Assembly: GCA_028023455.1 (NCBI GenBank)
Contig: JAQFVV010006208.1
Span: forward strand, 10,030,963 to 10,094,962
DNA length: 64,000 nucleotides
Source: Epiperipatus broadwayi
Lineage: Eukaryota > Onychophora > Udeonychophora > Euonychophora > Peripatidae
Reading direction: 5' to 3'
This document shows, piece after piece, positions 45,813-56,450 of this stretch. The notes below the pieces were generated by a model. It did not search any database. It was not told the origin of the DNA and was given only the letters and a program-made list of their open reading frames with translations. The position numbers were made by a program, and so were the translations under genes. Within the stretch, counting starts at the first letter, position 1. The number at the start of each line of letters is the position of its first letter.

Positions 45813-46548
45813 CTAGTCTTCTGTTATAAATTTTTTGATGGCATTGTGGTTTCTTGCTATTGGATGATTATTTTGTATCCAAGAAAAAAAAATTCCGTCA
45901 TGGCCAATTAAATGTAACTGACCATGGCTATCATCCAAGATTCTGTATGTTTTCTTAACATTTTTTCTCACTGCCTTGACATTATCTAGGCTCTTGCAAT
46001 AAATAACGTTATTGTAAATATGATATGCTTCGCCACAGATAAACATTATTTTTATATTATTTTAAAAGAACCATTGTTCTCATATTTAGCCTGGTAACTT
46101 ATTTAAGGGCGATAAAGATGAATTTCTTGTTTTTCGTTATGTATTATCTTGATCTTGGAAGTTTGTAATGGGATTGGTATATGGCAGAATAAATCTTTTA
46201 TAGTCCTTTGTACGTCCAATAATCTCATTTCTTACTTCGTCTTCTTAACAAATTGTATTACCGAAAGGATCTATTGGATCAATTATATCTGTCTTTATTA
46301 ACTTTTTTTTTTTTGCCAATTAATTTCTTTGATATGTGGAAGATTTTCACCATACCATGATTAGTCAAGACTTTTCCATTTCTTCTAGGACAATGAATGT
46401 ATATTTCCTTAATATTTCCCCCATATTTCTCTTTATTGAGAGCAGTTTTTATTTTCGTAGTAACTATGCCTTTTTCAAAAATGTCAGATATTTTTGTTAG
46501 TTTTTTTTTCATTTCATTAATCTTACCATAATCAAATTCAGATGGCAA
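45813..46548 (-). other. Two unrecognised open frames, probably one decayed coding sequence
   Basis: Frames of 89 codons (46548-46279) and 77 codons (46046-45813) lie in series on the - strand. The second (...RILDDSHGQLHLIGHDGIFFSW...) has a composition unlike random AT-rich sequence. I cannot place either in a family. Continuing weak coding character up to about 47400 suggests an old mobile-element ORF. Confidence 0.3.
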
Positions 46549-47559
46549 GATATTATTCTTATCCCATTATCTTTCTTCGGTTTTTTTTTACTGTGGTGAT
46601 ATAGTTGCCCTTATCAATTATGGTTCCACTTAACATTGTGAGATAATTTTCTTACGTTGATTTCTTTCTTACAGTTTTCTATGTGATCTCTTTAGATTCC
46701 AAATATTTTCGTATGCTTGCAACAGCATGCCAGTTTGACACAAATTAACCAATTCTAGTTAATTACATCCTGAGATTAAGAGGACTGAATACGTTACTTG
46801 AGTCAAGGAACATTATTTGCTATGGGTCTTTAAAGTTGTTTGTAATTTGGTAAATAAGAATGGTTTTTTCTTTAAAAAGTAGATTTAATTTCCTACGCAG
46901 TTTTTTTTTTTTAATTGTTCCGACCTATCATTCTTAGTACTTTTTTTGTATTTGTGATTGTGCAGTCTCTTTTTTATTGTTTGGAAAACAGAGTAATAAA
47001 TTATGATTAAACTTGTTAGATATTGTAGAATCTGTTTAATTTCTTAGAAATACTCATATCAAGACTTTCAACCCAACAACAACTCTACCATTTTTTTTTT
47101 TATGTTCTTTATCTGCATATTTATCAATTCTTTTATCTTACTGATTTTCAGGATTCGTTGCTATAAATAAGTTCATTGGTTTGCCTTTTCAGTGAGTTTA
47201 GCTTCATTGCATGCTTTTTTTTTTTCATTGGTAATACTGCCATTACCGATTAAGCCGTATGAATATTTTTTTGCTAGTTAATAAAAACTATTGTTATTAG
47301 ATTTTTTTTATCTCAGATCATAATCAAATATTCATCTTGTTGGCTTTCCATAATCATTTCTCCATGCCTTTAAAAACTTGGTATCTGCATACCAATATCA
47401 CTTATGCATACCATTAATCAATTTATTTAAATTTTAAAAAGACATAAATAAGCTCTATTTGTGCTGTGTCCGCAAGTATGACTGGGTGGCCAGCAAATGA
47501 ATATATATAGTAAAAGACAATATTTTAAGTAATCAGAATAGCGAATAGTTTGTAACAAC

Positions 47560-47960
47560 ACTATCTCTACAGTTCACTAATGTTCAATTCCCTCGATGTA
47601 CATTCAAGCTGGCTGTTACAAAGCAGTTCACAATGGTTTACGCACATCTTGGCCCCAGTCCAGTTTAGCTGTACACGAACACATCATAATGTAGCACTGT
47701 GACCAACTATAAACTTCTTACAGCTTCCGTCTCTGCAACATTCCACCAGTAACTCCACTTGAAAAATGCTGGAAACTCAACTCTTCATTCAGCTGCTATC
47801 TGGACAGTTTTCTCAAGCTTTGGTCTCCCAATCTCTGGGTCTATTCAGTTATGCCAGTGAACTACATTTCCACTGAGCGCTGGACATTAACCGAAGCACT
47901 GACACTAGATCTCTCCTAACGGAATTGAACATGAAAGTCAACTGGAGATGCACTCGAATA
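47560..47960. other. GC-richer 400-bp block, unassigned
   Basis: Distinct in base composition from its flanks, without a long frame. TGTAACA and TGTTACA-like strings lie near its limits (47561 and 47975), which might be LTR ends, but no duplication or primer site supports that. Confidence 0.3.
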
Positions 47961-47999
47961 ATGGCCTTACATACTTGTTACATGCTCTTTTTATAGCTT

Positions 48000-49260
48000 T
48001 CTGATAACTGCAAGAATTAATTATATTCTCCAATAAGGTAAGGTCTCTTATCTAGAAATGTTTGCAATCAGCAAATATTTCTTGGAATTGTCAATCACCA
48101 TTACGTTAATGCTTTAATTAAATTCCTGTTATCAGTTCATGATCTAAAAACAATCTCTCGAATAAATTCTGGTTTTTCTGGAGTGCACAAACTTGTATGC
48201 AATTTTTACAAAATACAACAATTTGATAGAAAAAAAATGTTAGTACTTTGTGTGTACCTACACAAAACACTCATGAAGGATGAAGCATCTAAGAATATTA
48301 TGAGAATTACTAATGATAAAGCAAATTGAAAAGGTACCTATTGTGTAATATTCAAATTTTCATCTATGCAGCTTCATCAATGAATTATTTTGTGATGTAT
48401 TCATGTAAAAAAATTGAGTCTGCTATTTTTCAATCTGTTATTAAAATACTAATTGTTTGATATCAATTTAACCTTTTACAAAGTTTATTACTCCTATATA
48501 TTTTGATAAGCTTATTATCAATAATTGTTATATCAGCAAATGTGATACAATGAACCCTTCTACTTGCAATGCTAACCTCTTTATTATTAACACAATCCTC
48601 ATTTACTAACTCATTAAACATTTAAACAATTTAGAAGTGCTACAAATTTAGCCAATGCTTATTCCCAGTGCTAATATTTCAAGAAATTCAAAAATAATCA
48701 TTAATTATTATTTATTTGGTTAGATATTATGGTGTCTTTTTACCTTAGTTGCAAATTTTTTTTTACTCACTATTGTTTATAACTTCATATGAGAGTTTGT
48801 TTATTTATCAATGTAAGTACTAGGGGGGGGGGTGTTAATAGCTTTAATAAACATTTCAAGCTTTTCTTTTGAGCCAAATGACACATTAAACTATATTGTT
48901 ACGCCTTTTATAAATTTAATTTACATAGCAAATGAATGAGACCTACTGAAGGAACTGGATTAGGTTGAAATGCATATTAGAAGCTATTAACATATTTTTT
49001 CTGACATCCAAAATAATGTTTGAAATGTAGTTGTGACAATAATGATTTCAAGAGATATAAGATTATATAGAAATAGGTGAATGTTTAAATATAAAACTCT
49101 TAGATAATTTATTTAGTAAAATTTAAAGTCTATACCTAAGGTAAAAGGAAATGTGATAATTTCTAACCTAATAAAAATAATTAATGAATATTTGGTCATT
49201 TATTGAAGACTCATTGTTAATAAACATTGGTTAAAATTATATATTATTCTTGCAAATTTA
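48000..49260. other. No gene recognised
   Basis: AT-rich; contains a G run at 48824-48833. Nothing assignable. Confidence 0.4.
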
Positions 49261-49266
49261 GTTTAC

Positions 49267-49494
49267 ATGAAGAATTTTGACCCACACAATGCTATGGTTA
49301 TAATCCACCCAATTAAAACTATTTGGCAAGCTAGATGTGACTTTGTTTTTGACACCAAGAAGTACAACTGGATAAAAAAGTTAGATAAAAGTTGGAACAA
49401 ATATTTTTCCCAGTGTTTAAGATTCTTACCGAGCAAACAAGTAACAAGAATTTGGGGAGGACTAACCCATACAAGATGTGAAATATGGTCCTAA
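49267..49494 (+). other. 75-codon open frame, possible LINE-derived fragment
   Basis: The product includes IHPIKTIWQARCDFVFDTKK and three further Trp residues. The I-W-x-A-R-C-x-x-x-F pattern resembles the C-terminal segments of some non-LTR elements, but there is no supporting flank. Confidence 0.25.
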
Positions 49495-49544
49495 ACAATC
49501 CAGACCTTCCTGCTTTGTATATACCTGTACAAACAATGTAATAT

Positions 49545-49918
49545 ATAGGGTATTTTGAGCTCAGACTTTCACATGATCCTCAATGCTCCACACTATCTTA
49601 TGCCACCGATACACTTGACCGCATATATATCTAAAATATAAATAATCACCAATATACATATTTCGTGCTAAACCAGCACTTGTCAGTTGGTCCAGATTAT
49701 CATCTCTACATATATACTATAAGTGCTCAGATTTATATTAAGATAGCGAATATTCATACTTTAATGGACATGCTTCAATTCAGTCCACCTTCCAACTCTT
49801 CAGCTGTCCATCCTATTGAAAATCTGATGATGGAATGCTCATAGCACACAGTGATACCGACATTCTCATCACACCCAGCTTGACCATAAGTCACCCTGAC
49901 CCCTCATGTACAGGACAT
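49545..49918 (-). mobile_element. Hammerhead family A element, complete-looking
   Basis: On the - strand it runs from ACATGAGGGGTCAGGGTGAC through ATCATCAGATTTTCAATAGG, GAAGCATGTCCATTAAAGTA and the hammerhead to AAGTCTGAGCTCAAAATACC. It is collinear along its whole length with 10160-10540. Flanking duplication not identified. Confidence 0.8.
49641..49701 (-). ncRNA. Hammerhead ribozyme motif, family A, one core change
   Basis: Stem I is fully preserved: CCAA with TTGG, and GATAATC with GATTATT beyond an internal loop. Stem II is GTGCTG/TAGCAC; GAAA is intact; stem III TAT/GTA; then T-A. The first box reads CTGACAA instead of CTGANGA, so the catalytic G is A and self-cleavage is not expected. 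Confidence 0.7.
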
Positions 49919-49920
49919 AA

Positions 49921-50407
49921 TAGAAAGACAAGTAAAGAAGAAGATGGAACCACCTTTTTCTTCTGAAATTCTCTGTCTCAGTGCTTGATCTGATTGGCTG
50001 GTGATAGTCATAAGCGCTTGAGAGATTTGCACTCTCTCAGTTTAATTTCAATACCGTCGGTGCTTTATAAAAATAAATATTATTTACATACGTTGCTGCA
50101 AGTTATAACATCGAAAAACTACTGCGTAGTAAATCGAAAGATTTCACGCTGTATGTTTGTAATTTGAACTCGGTGTGTTGAGTGTGAAGATATTTAAGAT
50201 TCACGTTTTCAGATTTAAGTACTTTAGATTGGCTTGGATATATAGAAAGACAAGTAAAGAAGAAGGTGGAACCACCTTTTTCTTGTGAAATTCTCTGTCT
50301 CAGTGCTTGATCTGATTGGCTGGTGATAGTCATAAGCGCTTAAGAGATTTGCACTCTCAGTTCAATTTCAATACCGTCTGCGCTTTATAAAAATAAATAT
50401 TATTTAA
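49921..50407. repeat. Direct repeat with 322-bp period
   Basis: TAGAAAGACAAGTAAAGAAG starts at 49921 and 50243. Both copies run about 165 bp to GCTTTATAAAAATAAATATT. Between them lies a repeat E segment (TAAATCGAAAGATTTCACGC). This is an incomplete tandem dimer of a ~322-bp unit, abutting the family A element. Confidence 0.75.
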
Positions 50408-51049
50408 GGGATTAGGAAATAACTTAAAATAAATTAATTAAAATCTGTAGTCTTGGAGATCTAAGCAAAATATTACCAAGATAAATTTAGTTTGCAATAC
50501 CAAATAGGTGCCCTTTGTATTATATGCATCAAAACAGTTCAATTCTTTCTACACTCCTATCAAATTCTTGTATATTCCATCCATAACAGTAAATAATTCA
50601 ATAAATAAGAAATATATATATTAATTGGTTAACAGGATAAACATGGACAGTTTATGTATTATTTGGCCTGATCAACCATTTATGTAAAAAAATGAGACAA
50701 ACATATATATAGTTACATTTGTTAAATAATTTTATTAATACTTGATAAGTTACATTTGGTTAATAAAAAAGACAAAGTGAATTTCCAATCTTTTAAAAAT
50801 GAAAATATATTATTCAGATTTCTGTTTTTTAACTTCACAAATTTCAATATCTGATTTTATAGAAGACAAGCAGGTTTATAGCCAACTCATCTAATTATCT
50901 AATAATAGAAATATTTGAAAACCAGGCACTCCTCACAAACCTGGAGCTTAATTGTAAATATATGGATTTGAACTCAAGCACCCACCAACTATCCACACTA
51001 TCTCGTACAACTGATACCCATGACCACACATGTAGAAAAAATAATCACC

Positions 51050-51090
51050 AATATGCATATTTCATGCTAAACCAGCACTCATCAGTAATG
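51050..51090 (-). ncRNA. Hammerhead core, family A, left arm
   Basis: CTGATGA (51085-51079), stem II GTGCTG/TAGCAT, GAAA (51063-51060), TATGCA, T-A, TTGG. The core boxes are intact, but the stem I partner upstream has been replaced (CATTA in place of ACCAA), so the helix is lost. Confidence 0.55.
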
Positions 51091-51230
51091 TTGGCATCAA
51101 TTCCCATCATCAGATTTTCAATGATATGGATGGCTGAAAAGTTGGAGTAGATTGAAGCCTGCCCTTTAAAGTGTGAAGATTTGCTATCTTAATATAAACT
51201 GAGCACTGATTATATATATGTGTGGGAGAT

Positions 51231-51292
51231 GATAATCTGAACCAACTGATGAGTGCCGGTTTAGCATGAAATACGTACATTGGTGATTATTT
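51231..51292 (+). ncRNA. Hammerhead ribozyme motif, family A, right arm
   Basis: Stem I GATAATC/GATTATT and CCAA/TTGG are complete. CTGATGA (51246-51252), stem II GTGCCG/TAGCAT (one mismatch), GAAA (51268-51271), palindromic TACGTA, then C-A. The U that should precede the cleavage base is C here (51278), so activity is doubtful. Confidence 0.7.
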
Positions 51293-52699
51293 ATCTTCTC
51301 TACATGTGTGTGGTCATGTGTATCAGTTATATGAGATAGTGTGGATAGTTGGTGGGTGCTTGAAAGTCTGAGTTCAAATCCCTATATTTACTAATAATAG
51401 AAAATAAATAGATGTCTAGCTAAGACTGACTAGAACATAAAATAAGAATAGAAAAACAAACACCACATGACATGCCTGTAGAGTAAGTCCTCCCCCCCCC
51501 ATTTCTTCCAAAAGGGGCTACTTCACCTATGTATCAACTTATATTTATTGAATTTATGGATGTTAAGATTTTTGCAATAAATAAGTTCATTATAATATTT
51601 ATAAAAATTTATTTATTTTGAAAAACTTTTTCCCAATTGGCAAAATAAAGTACATTTTGAATACTCATCAAGCAGAAATGAATATGTTTATATACAGGTG
51701 AAGACTACAGATTGTTTCTTCAACAGTCCTTTACAACGAAGTTAGTGCTTGCTAATTGTTAGATTATAAAAGTTTGGGAAGTTTTACACTCTAAGAATAG
51801 ATAGTATCTATTTACTAACCAATATTTTTGATGGTTAAATAGATTGACTGTGGCCTATCTATTTCAAAAAACTTTCAGATTTAACTGGCGAAGTTTTGAA
51901 CCTAATATGTCATGCAAATATATTACCATTTGCCACAGAATTTTTACATATATTCATGGATACGATATAGTTAATGTAATATTCTTGGCTTCTTAGCTGC
52001 ATGATTAACTTTGTCCAATTCTTACCCTTTCCCTCCAAATTTCCTGAGTCTAATACACTTACATGCTGCTGAAAATTCCAAATATTAAATGATCTTGTTT
52101 TATTTTAAAATATGAGAATAATTTACAATTTTGGAAGCAAAATGCATTTATAAAATGGCATGATACATAGTTTTGTCTGAAATATATGTATACATATGCG
52201 TTAGTTGCATCTGAATTCGATATTGGTGTGTTTGAGATCTGGTAGTAATTATGGGGAGCATTGCCTAGAAATTAGTGAATAAATCATTGTTTTTCATAGT
52301 TGACAAATTGTTTATCGTTATTTAAATTTAAAATTCCAATTTTTAAGAAATACTATAAACATGTCAAAATAAGAGTCATAGATCACATGACCCTATTATT
52401 CTCTTAAGCTTGTAAACATGTGCTTCACTTGTTTGTATTGAAACCTAAATACATGTTTTTGCAAACTGGTATATGTCTGTGAGTGTATATAATAATGCAA
52501 AAATGGTAATTAGGTTATTGTGTGCACTGAAACTAACAACTGCAAAAGGAAGATAAAAGAAGCGTATTTTATCATCGACAACGCAATTAATAGACGCGAC
52601 ACATGCTTCGCTATTCCAGAAAATGGACTAGCTGATTAATTTACATACACATTTGCATATATTACCATTTAATAATATCACAACAACTATTACTATTTT

Positions 52700-52745
52700 G
52701 GCTATGATTATGAGGGATAATGTCTCGAAAGTGCTTAGCCTGGAA
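52700..52745 (+). repeat. Family G-type terminal motif
   Basis: GGCTATGATTATGAGG, then GTCTCGAAAGTGCTTAGCC: same plan as 42235-42285 and 63208-63254. Probably a PLE terminal fragment. Confidence 0.5.
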
Positions 52746-52939
52746 TAACTCATTTTGGTTGTTTGCTATTAACAGCTTCTTCAACCAGCATTTTAAAGCG
52801 CTTGTATATACCATAGGACATGAAGAAAATATGGATATATATGATAGGATGATTCTTCAAGACAATTTTATGGGAAATATGGATTAAAATGGAAAGTTAT
52901 GATAATAAAAATAAATACAGGTTTAAGTTATGTATATTT

Positions 52940-54080
52940 TGTAGATGTTGGGGAAATGAAAGCAAGAAAATAGGACTGAAGGTAAATGCTAAATAAGATA
53001 AGAAATGCTCAACAGCTTTTTCAAAAAAAAAAAAGGGAGAGAAAATAAAGATTGGTAATGAATTAAAAGTTAACAAATATTTTGGTTAGACTTAATATAA
53101 ATTCTCACAAAGGATGAAATTAATCTTAGAATTAAATTTAAATGAAGTGCTTTTGGCAGAAATAATATTAAAAGTAAATATGCATCATATGTTCACCATT
53201 TCTTATGCTTACACAAGCTGTTTATATAGAGGTTAAACTCTCCATACAGTAGCGCCATCAGTGTAAGCCAGAATAATCAATGGATTCAAGAAGGTTTGGG
53301 AATAAAACCTATAGTGCCTTCTCATCCAATATCCTTGCATCCATTGATTACTCTGGCTTGCACTGGTGGCGCTACTGTATGGAGAGTTTAGCATCTGTGT
53401 AAAAGTAAATATGCATAGGGCTTGAAAAGAAAAATTTATTTTGTCAATGCTCACTTATGGATTTAAAGCTTGGATACTTAATAGAAGAACAATAAAAAAA
53501 CTTCAAACCTATCAAATTATGGACAGATGTTGGAAGCAATATAAAGGAATCAAAATATATGAAAGAGAAAATTCACTTCATTTTAGGAATTAAGAGGTTT
53601 TTAAAGTGGAGTTGGGCTGGATATGTCACCAGACAAGATGATGATGGATGGATAACGAAGATTTAAATTGGATTTGTGGTAATTGTAAAATATTTAGAAA
53701 AAGAACATGTGAAATGTAGAGAAGCTATGGATAGGAGAAAGTGGATTAAATTTGAAAAATGTTTATCCTGTAGTGAAATGATAATGTTTGGAAATGATGG
53801 TGAAAAATGTATTTGATGATGAATGGATGAGATAAATAAATTTGTTGATATAGAAACTATGAATGAGAGAAATTTGATTAAACTTGGAGAGATCTTCATT
53901 AGATTGAAATCGTTAAAAGTGATAGAATGAAATAACCATGTGAAATAGGATGGATAGATGAAAGAAATTTGTTAGAATGATGTGGAGAAATATATTGGAG
54001 AAAATGAATTAAACTTTGAGACTTCTCCATCTTTCTGTGGATTTGTAATAGTTAAAAATGATATGTATGTAAGTATATTA
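52940..54080 (+). mobile_element. RTE-type LINE, diverged 3' half with repeated tails
   Basis: IGLKVNAK, KIGNELKVNKYFG and then, after a 215-bp foldback insertion, LTYGFKAWILNRRTIKKLQT and FKVELGWICHQTR follow the RTE order (after the F-A-D-D box to W-A-G-H-I). At 53700-54060 the final R-W-I-K-L-G-E-T-F-I-L-like block appears about three times in degraded form. This is an unusual tandem of 3' ends. Confidence 0.75.
53170..53416. mobile_element. Foldback family 1, short copy with 16-bp duplication
   Basis: AAAAGTAAATATGCAT at 53170-53185 and 53401-53416 flanks a 215-bp insertion into the RTE remnant. The arms are TAAACTCTCCATACAGTAGC and its complement; a tail of about 47 nt (CATATGTTCACCATTTC...) lies on the left. 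No hammerhead segment. Confidence 0.92.
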
Positions 54081-54484
54081 ATTTAAAGATTTTTATGGAT
54101 GTAGAAATGAAAATATAATGTAAATTTATCATGTAATCATTAATTAAAATTTCAGTTGATTGTTATAAGAAAAAATTTCCATTACATTGCAAGTCCACAA
54201 AATTCTTTAAATTAATATAACTCTTTGTCGGAGAAGCTTTGTCAATTGTGAAATTATACTAGAAATTGTTCACACATACAAGATATGTAGGTCTGACATA
54301 CCATTTATATCAGCTAGAATTTAAATTTAAAAGTGGTGTGGCTTTTGACTTAGCATGAGTCAGAATATTGTCATTACTAAATTATATGGTTTCAGTTGCC
54401 ATTTCTAGTGTTATAGTTGTGTGATTACATTACAGTTCGAAATTTTATTTAGACTATTACACAGAATTTCAATGCTTATATATG

Positions 54485-54692
54485 TAGATGATAATAGATG
54501 GACAATTGAAATCTTAAACTGGATTCGAAGAGATTGTAAAAGACCCAGAAAGAGACCACATGTGAGATGGATGGATGAAATAAGAACGTGTGCAGGAGTG
54601 GAGAAGCTAGGGATCGGAGAAGATGGATTGAACTTGGAGAGATCTTCATCCTGCAGTGGATTGACAATGGTTGTTGATGATAATGATATGTA
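54485..54692 (+). mobile_element. RTE-type LINE, 3' terminal fragment
   Basis: From GATGATAATAGATGGACAAT to TGGATTGACAATGG it matches the last 200 bp of the full RTE element. It keeps TGG where the full copy has the premature TGA (MDEIRTCAG context). Confidence 0.9.
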
Positions 54693-55079
54693 TGCGTATC
54701 AATAAATGAGATGACACATACAAATTGCCTTCTGTTTTGGAATATTTTTTTTAAAAATAATCTAAATAACTTCTGATATTTATTATTTCTGTTTTCTATT
54801 AGTAGTACATTCATTATTATTATACATAATTGTTTATAGTGTGTCTGCAACTGTTTTCATAATATCCGTTTGGTGACCAGTATGACATAGCCAAAATGTT
54901 GGTATATACTTTTACTGCAATAACTTATACATAACACTTCATTTATATTTGTCTCCTGTGAAAATCTTCATTTTAATATGTCTATATTCTAACTTGAACT
55001 TTGAATAAAATTATTGTTAAAATTTGAGACCCGAAAAGTGACCAAATGGAAAAACAATTCAAATAAAGTGAATTGTGAT

Positions 55080-55298
55080 TTACAGGTGACTTGTACAATC
55101 GCTATTAATCTCAGAACATGTATTACATGTTTTTTTATGTTTGATTTTAGCTGGAGTCTTTCTAATTAATTCCGGATAATCTTCCATGAATTCTGGAAGT
55201 GATTTATTGCTTGTTTCTGGAAGAAATATTACCAAAAGTGCACCTGTAAGAGCCATACTGCCAAATACTAATGGTGGTAAAGTGGGATATTGCTTAGC
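55080..55298 (-). CDS. SLC22-family transporter, last exon
   Basis: After the acceptor (TATTTTTCAG on the - strand) the exon opens AKQYPTLPPLVFGSMALTGA, then LLVIFLPETSNKSLPEFMED and a hydrophilic tail ending CTSHL-stop (TAA at 55082-55080). This is the end of a major-facilitator sugar-transporter-like protein of the SLC22 group. The K-Y-P-x-L-P-P-L-V-F-G segment leads into the last membrane helix, and L-P-E-T-x-x-K-x-L-P-E-x-x-E-D is the family's C-terminal signature. Such proteins move organic cations, anions or carnitine across the plasma membrane; the substrate cannot be told from this part. The 73-codon exon starts in phase 0. No further exon was recognised in the 8.7 kb upstream, so the preceding intron is probably long. 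A Cys-containing tail of about 30 residues follows the motif. Confidence 0.88.
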   Translation of the reverse strand, partial: AKQYPTLPPLVFGSMALTGALLVIFLPETSNKSLPEFMEDYPELIRKTPAKIKHKKTCNTCSEINSDCTSHL

Positions 55299-55489
55299 CT
55301 GAAAAATAATAATAATATGAATTAAAATAATAATGAAAAATGCTGAAATTTTACAAATTAGATAAAAACTTAAATAAATATCATTTTTTAGTTTTCTAAA
55401 GAAAGCAAAAAAAAAGTTTTATTAACATAATAATATTAATGTAAACAAAATACGTATGGATATATATATATATAGTAATTGTTGGACTA

Positions 55490-55665
55490 CGATATTCCAC
55501 AATTTTTATATTTTCTCTTTATTTACATAAATTATATGGGCACTGCCGGACTTTAAGCATCAGGACATAAATCAACACACATATATATAAAACTATATTT
55601 TATTTAATATAGCAATATAACCATTAAACTCCCATTTGTAATGCTGGGTTAGGTTGTGGTGATCT
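55490..55665 (+). repeat. Dispersed repeat J
   Basis: Second copy of the repeat at 31355-31525 (TTTACATAAATTATATGGGC, GACTTTAAGCATCAGGA). It lies between the SLC22 exon and the PLE remnant and could belong to the latter's 3' region. Confidence 0.55.
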
Positions 55666-55789
55666 TGCAGTAATAAAGCGTTTACAATTTTACTTACTAA
55701 TTGATATACAATTTATTTAATAAAATTAACAAATCATATAACAGTAATTTATTTATAAAGCATAATTATTAATTGATATGCAATTTATC

Positions 55790-56450
55790 TCTAACGAAGT
55801 TCTTTAATTTTTATATATCATATAAACATTAAAAGCATAAAGCTAAACTAGTCAAAAAATAAAATTACTCCAAATTCACAACTCAAACAGACTAGCCCAG
55901 AAAATAATCTAAAACATTACCAATGGTTTCACTGCTACAAGCAGACTTCTCAAGTGTAAAGAACTACAAAATAACATTCAACCTAAACATTACCCACAAT
56001 TCCATTTACCTCTCGTATACCTTAATATTAAAAGAACATAAATAAGTTAATTGTTTCAGTATCAATTTTTTAATAATAAAGATCCTTTAATTCTTTTTAT
56101 TTTATTTTGTCAAAGAAGACAACCTTCATCAAAATTAATAATGTGGCCTGTATCTTTTTCATGGATATATAAAGCAGAACTAAGATATTTATTTCTAATC
56201 CTACATTTATGTACCTTTATTTTTTCATTTAAGCTCAAACTACTCTGACCTATATATATCTTCTTACAAAAACAAGGGATAATATACATTACCCCAGGCA
56301 TAGTCTTTCTATCAAAAATTTCCCTTGTGTTATTTAAATGAGATATTTATTTTTATATACAAAATATATTTTTTAATAAATTATTCAAAGTAATACCCCT
56401 TCTCCAAGCAATTTTCTTATTTCTGAACATCATAGTATCAACATTTGCCG
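55790..56450 (-). pseudogene. Penelope-like element remnant with GIY-YIG domain
   Basis: On the - strand, NNTREIFDRKTMPGVMYIIPCFCKKIYIGQ...IKVHKCRIRN...LYIHEKDTGH-INFDEGCLL is a PLE-type GIY-YIG endonuclease domain (VMY...YIG, preceded by I-P-C-x-C, and a conserved H after the helix). Upstream, RVKCTANVDTMMFRNKKIAW..GITLNNLL in another frame looks like the linker after the reverse transcriptase. One or more frameshifts separate it, and the reverse transcriptase itself is missing. Downstream, CACTTGAGAAGTCTGCTTGT then AGTGAAACC recalls the stem-GAAAC ends of PLEs. PLEs use the endonuclease with a telomerase-related reverse transcriptase for insertion. Confidence 0.82.

Larger units (their letters stand above)
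50899..51403. mobile_element. Hammerhead family A, inverted dimer with 13-bp duplication
   Basis: CTAATAATAGAAA at 50899-50911 and 51391-51403 flanks 479 bp. The left arm (from TAAATATATGGATTTGAACT) and the right arm (ending GTTCAAATCCCTATATTTA) are reverse complements, each with a hammerhead. A 43-nt tail (50912-50954) separates the left duplication from its arm; the right arm is flush. Confidence 0.88.

Noticed and set aside
47560-47990. Solo LTR of an LTR retrotransposon
   Set aside because: TG/CA-like ends are weak, there is no target-site duplication, and no polypurine tract or primer site is visible.
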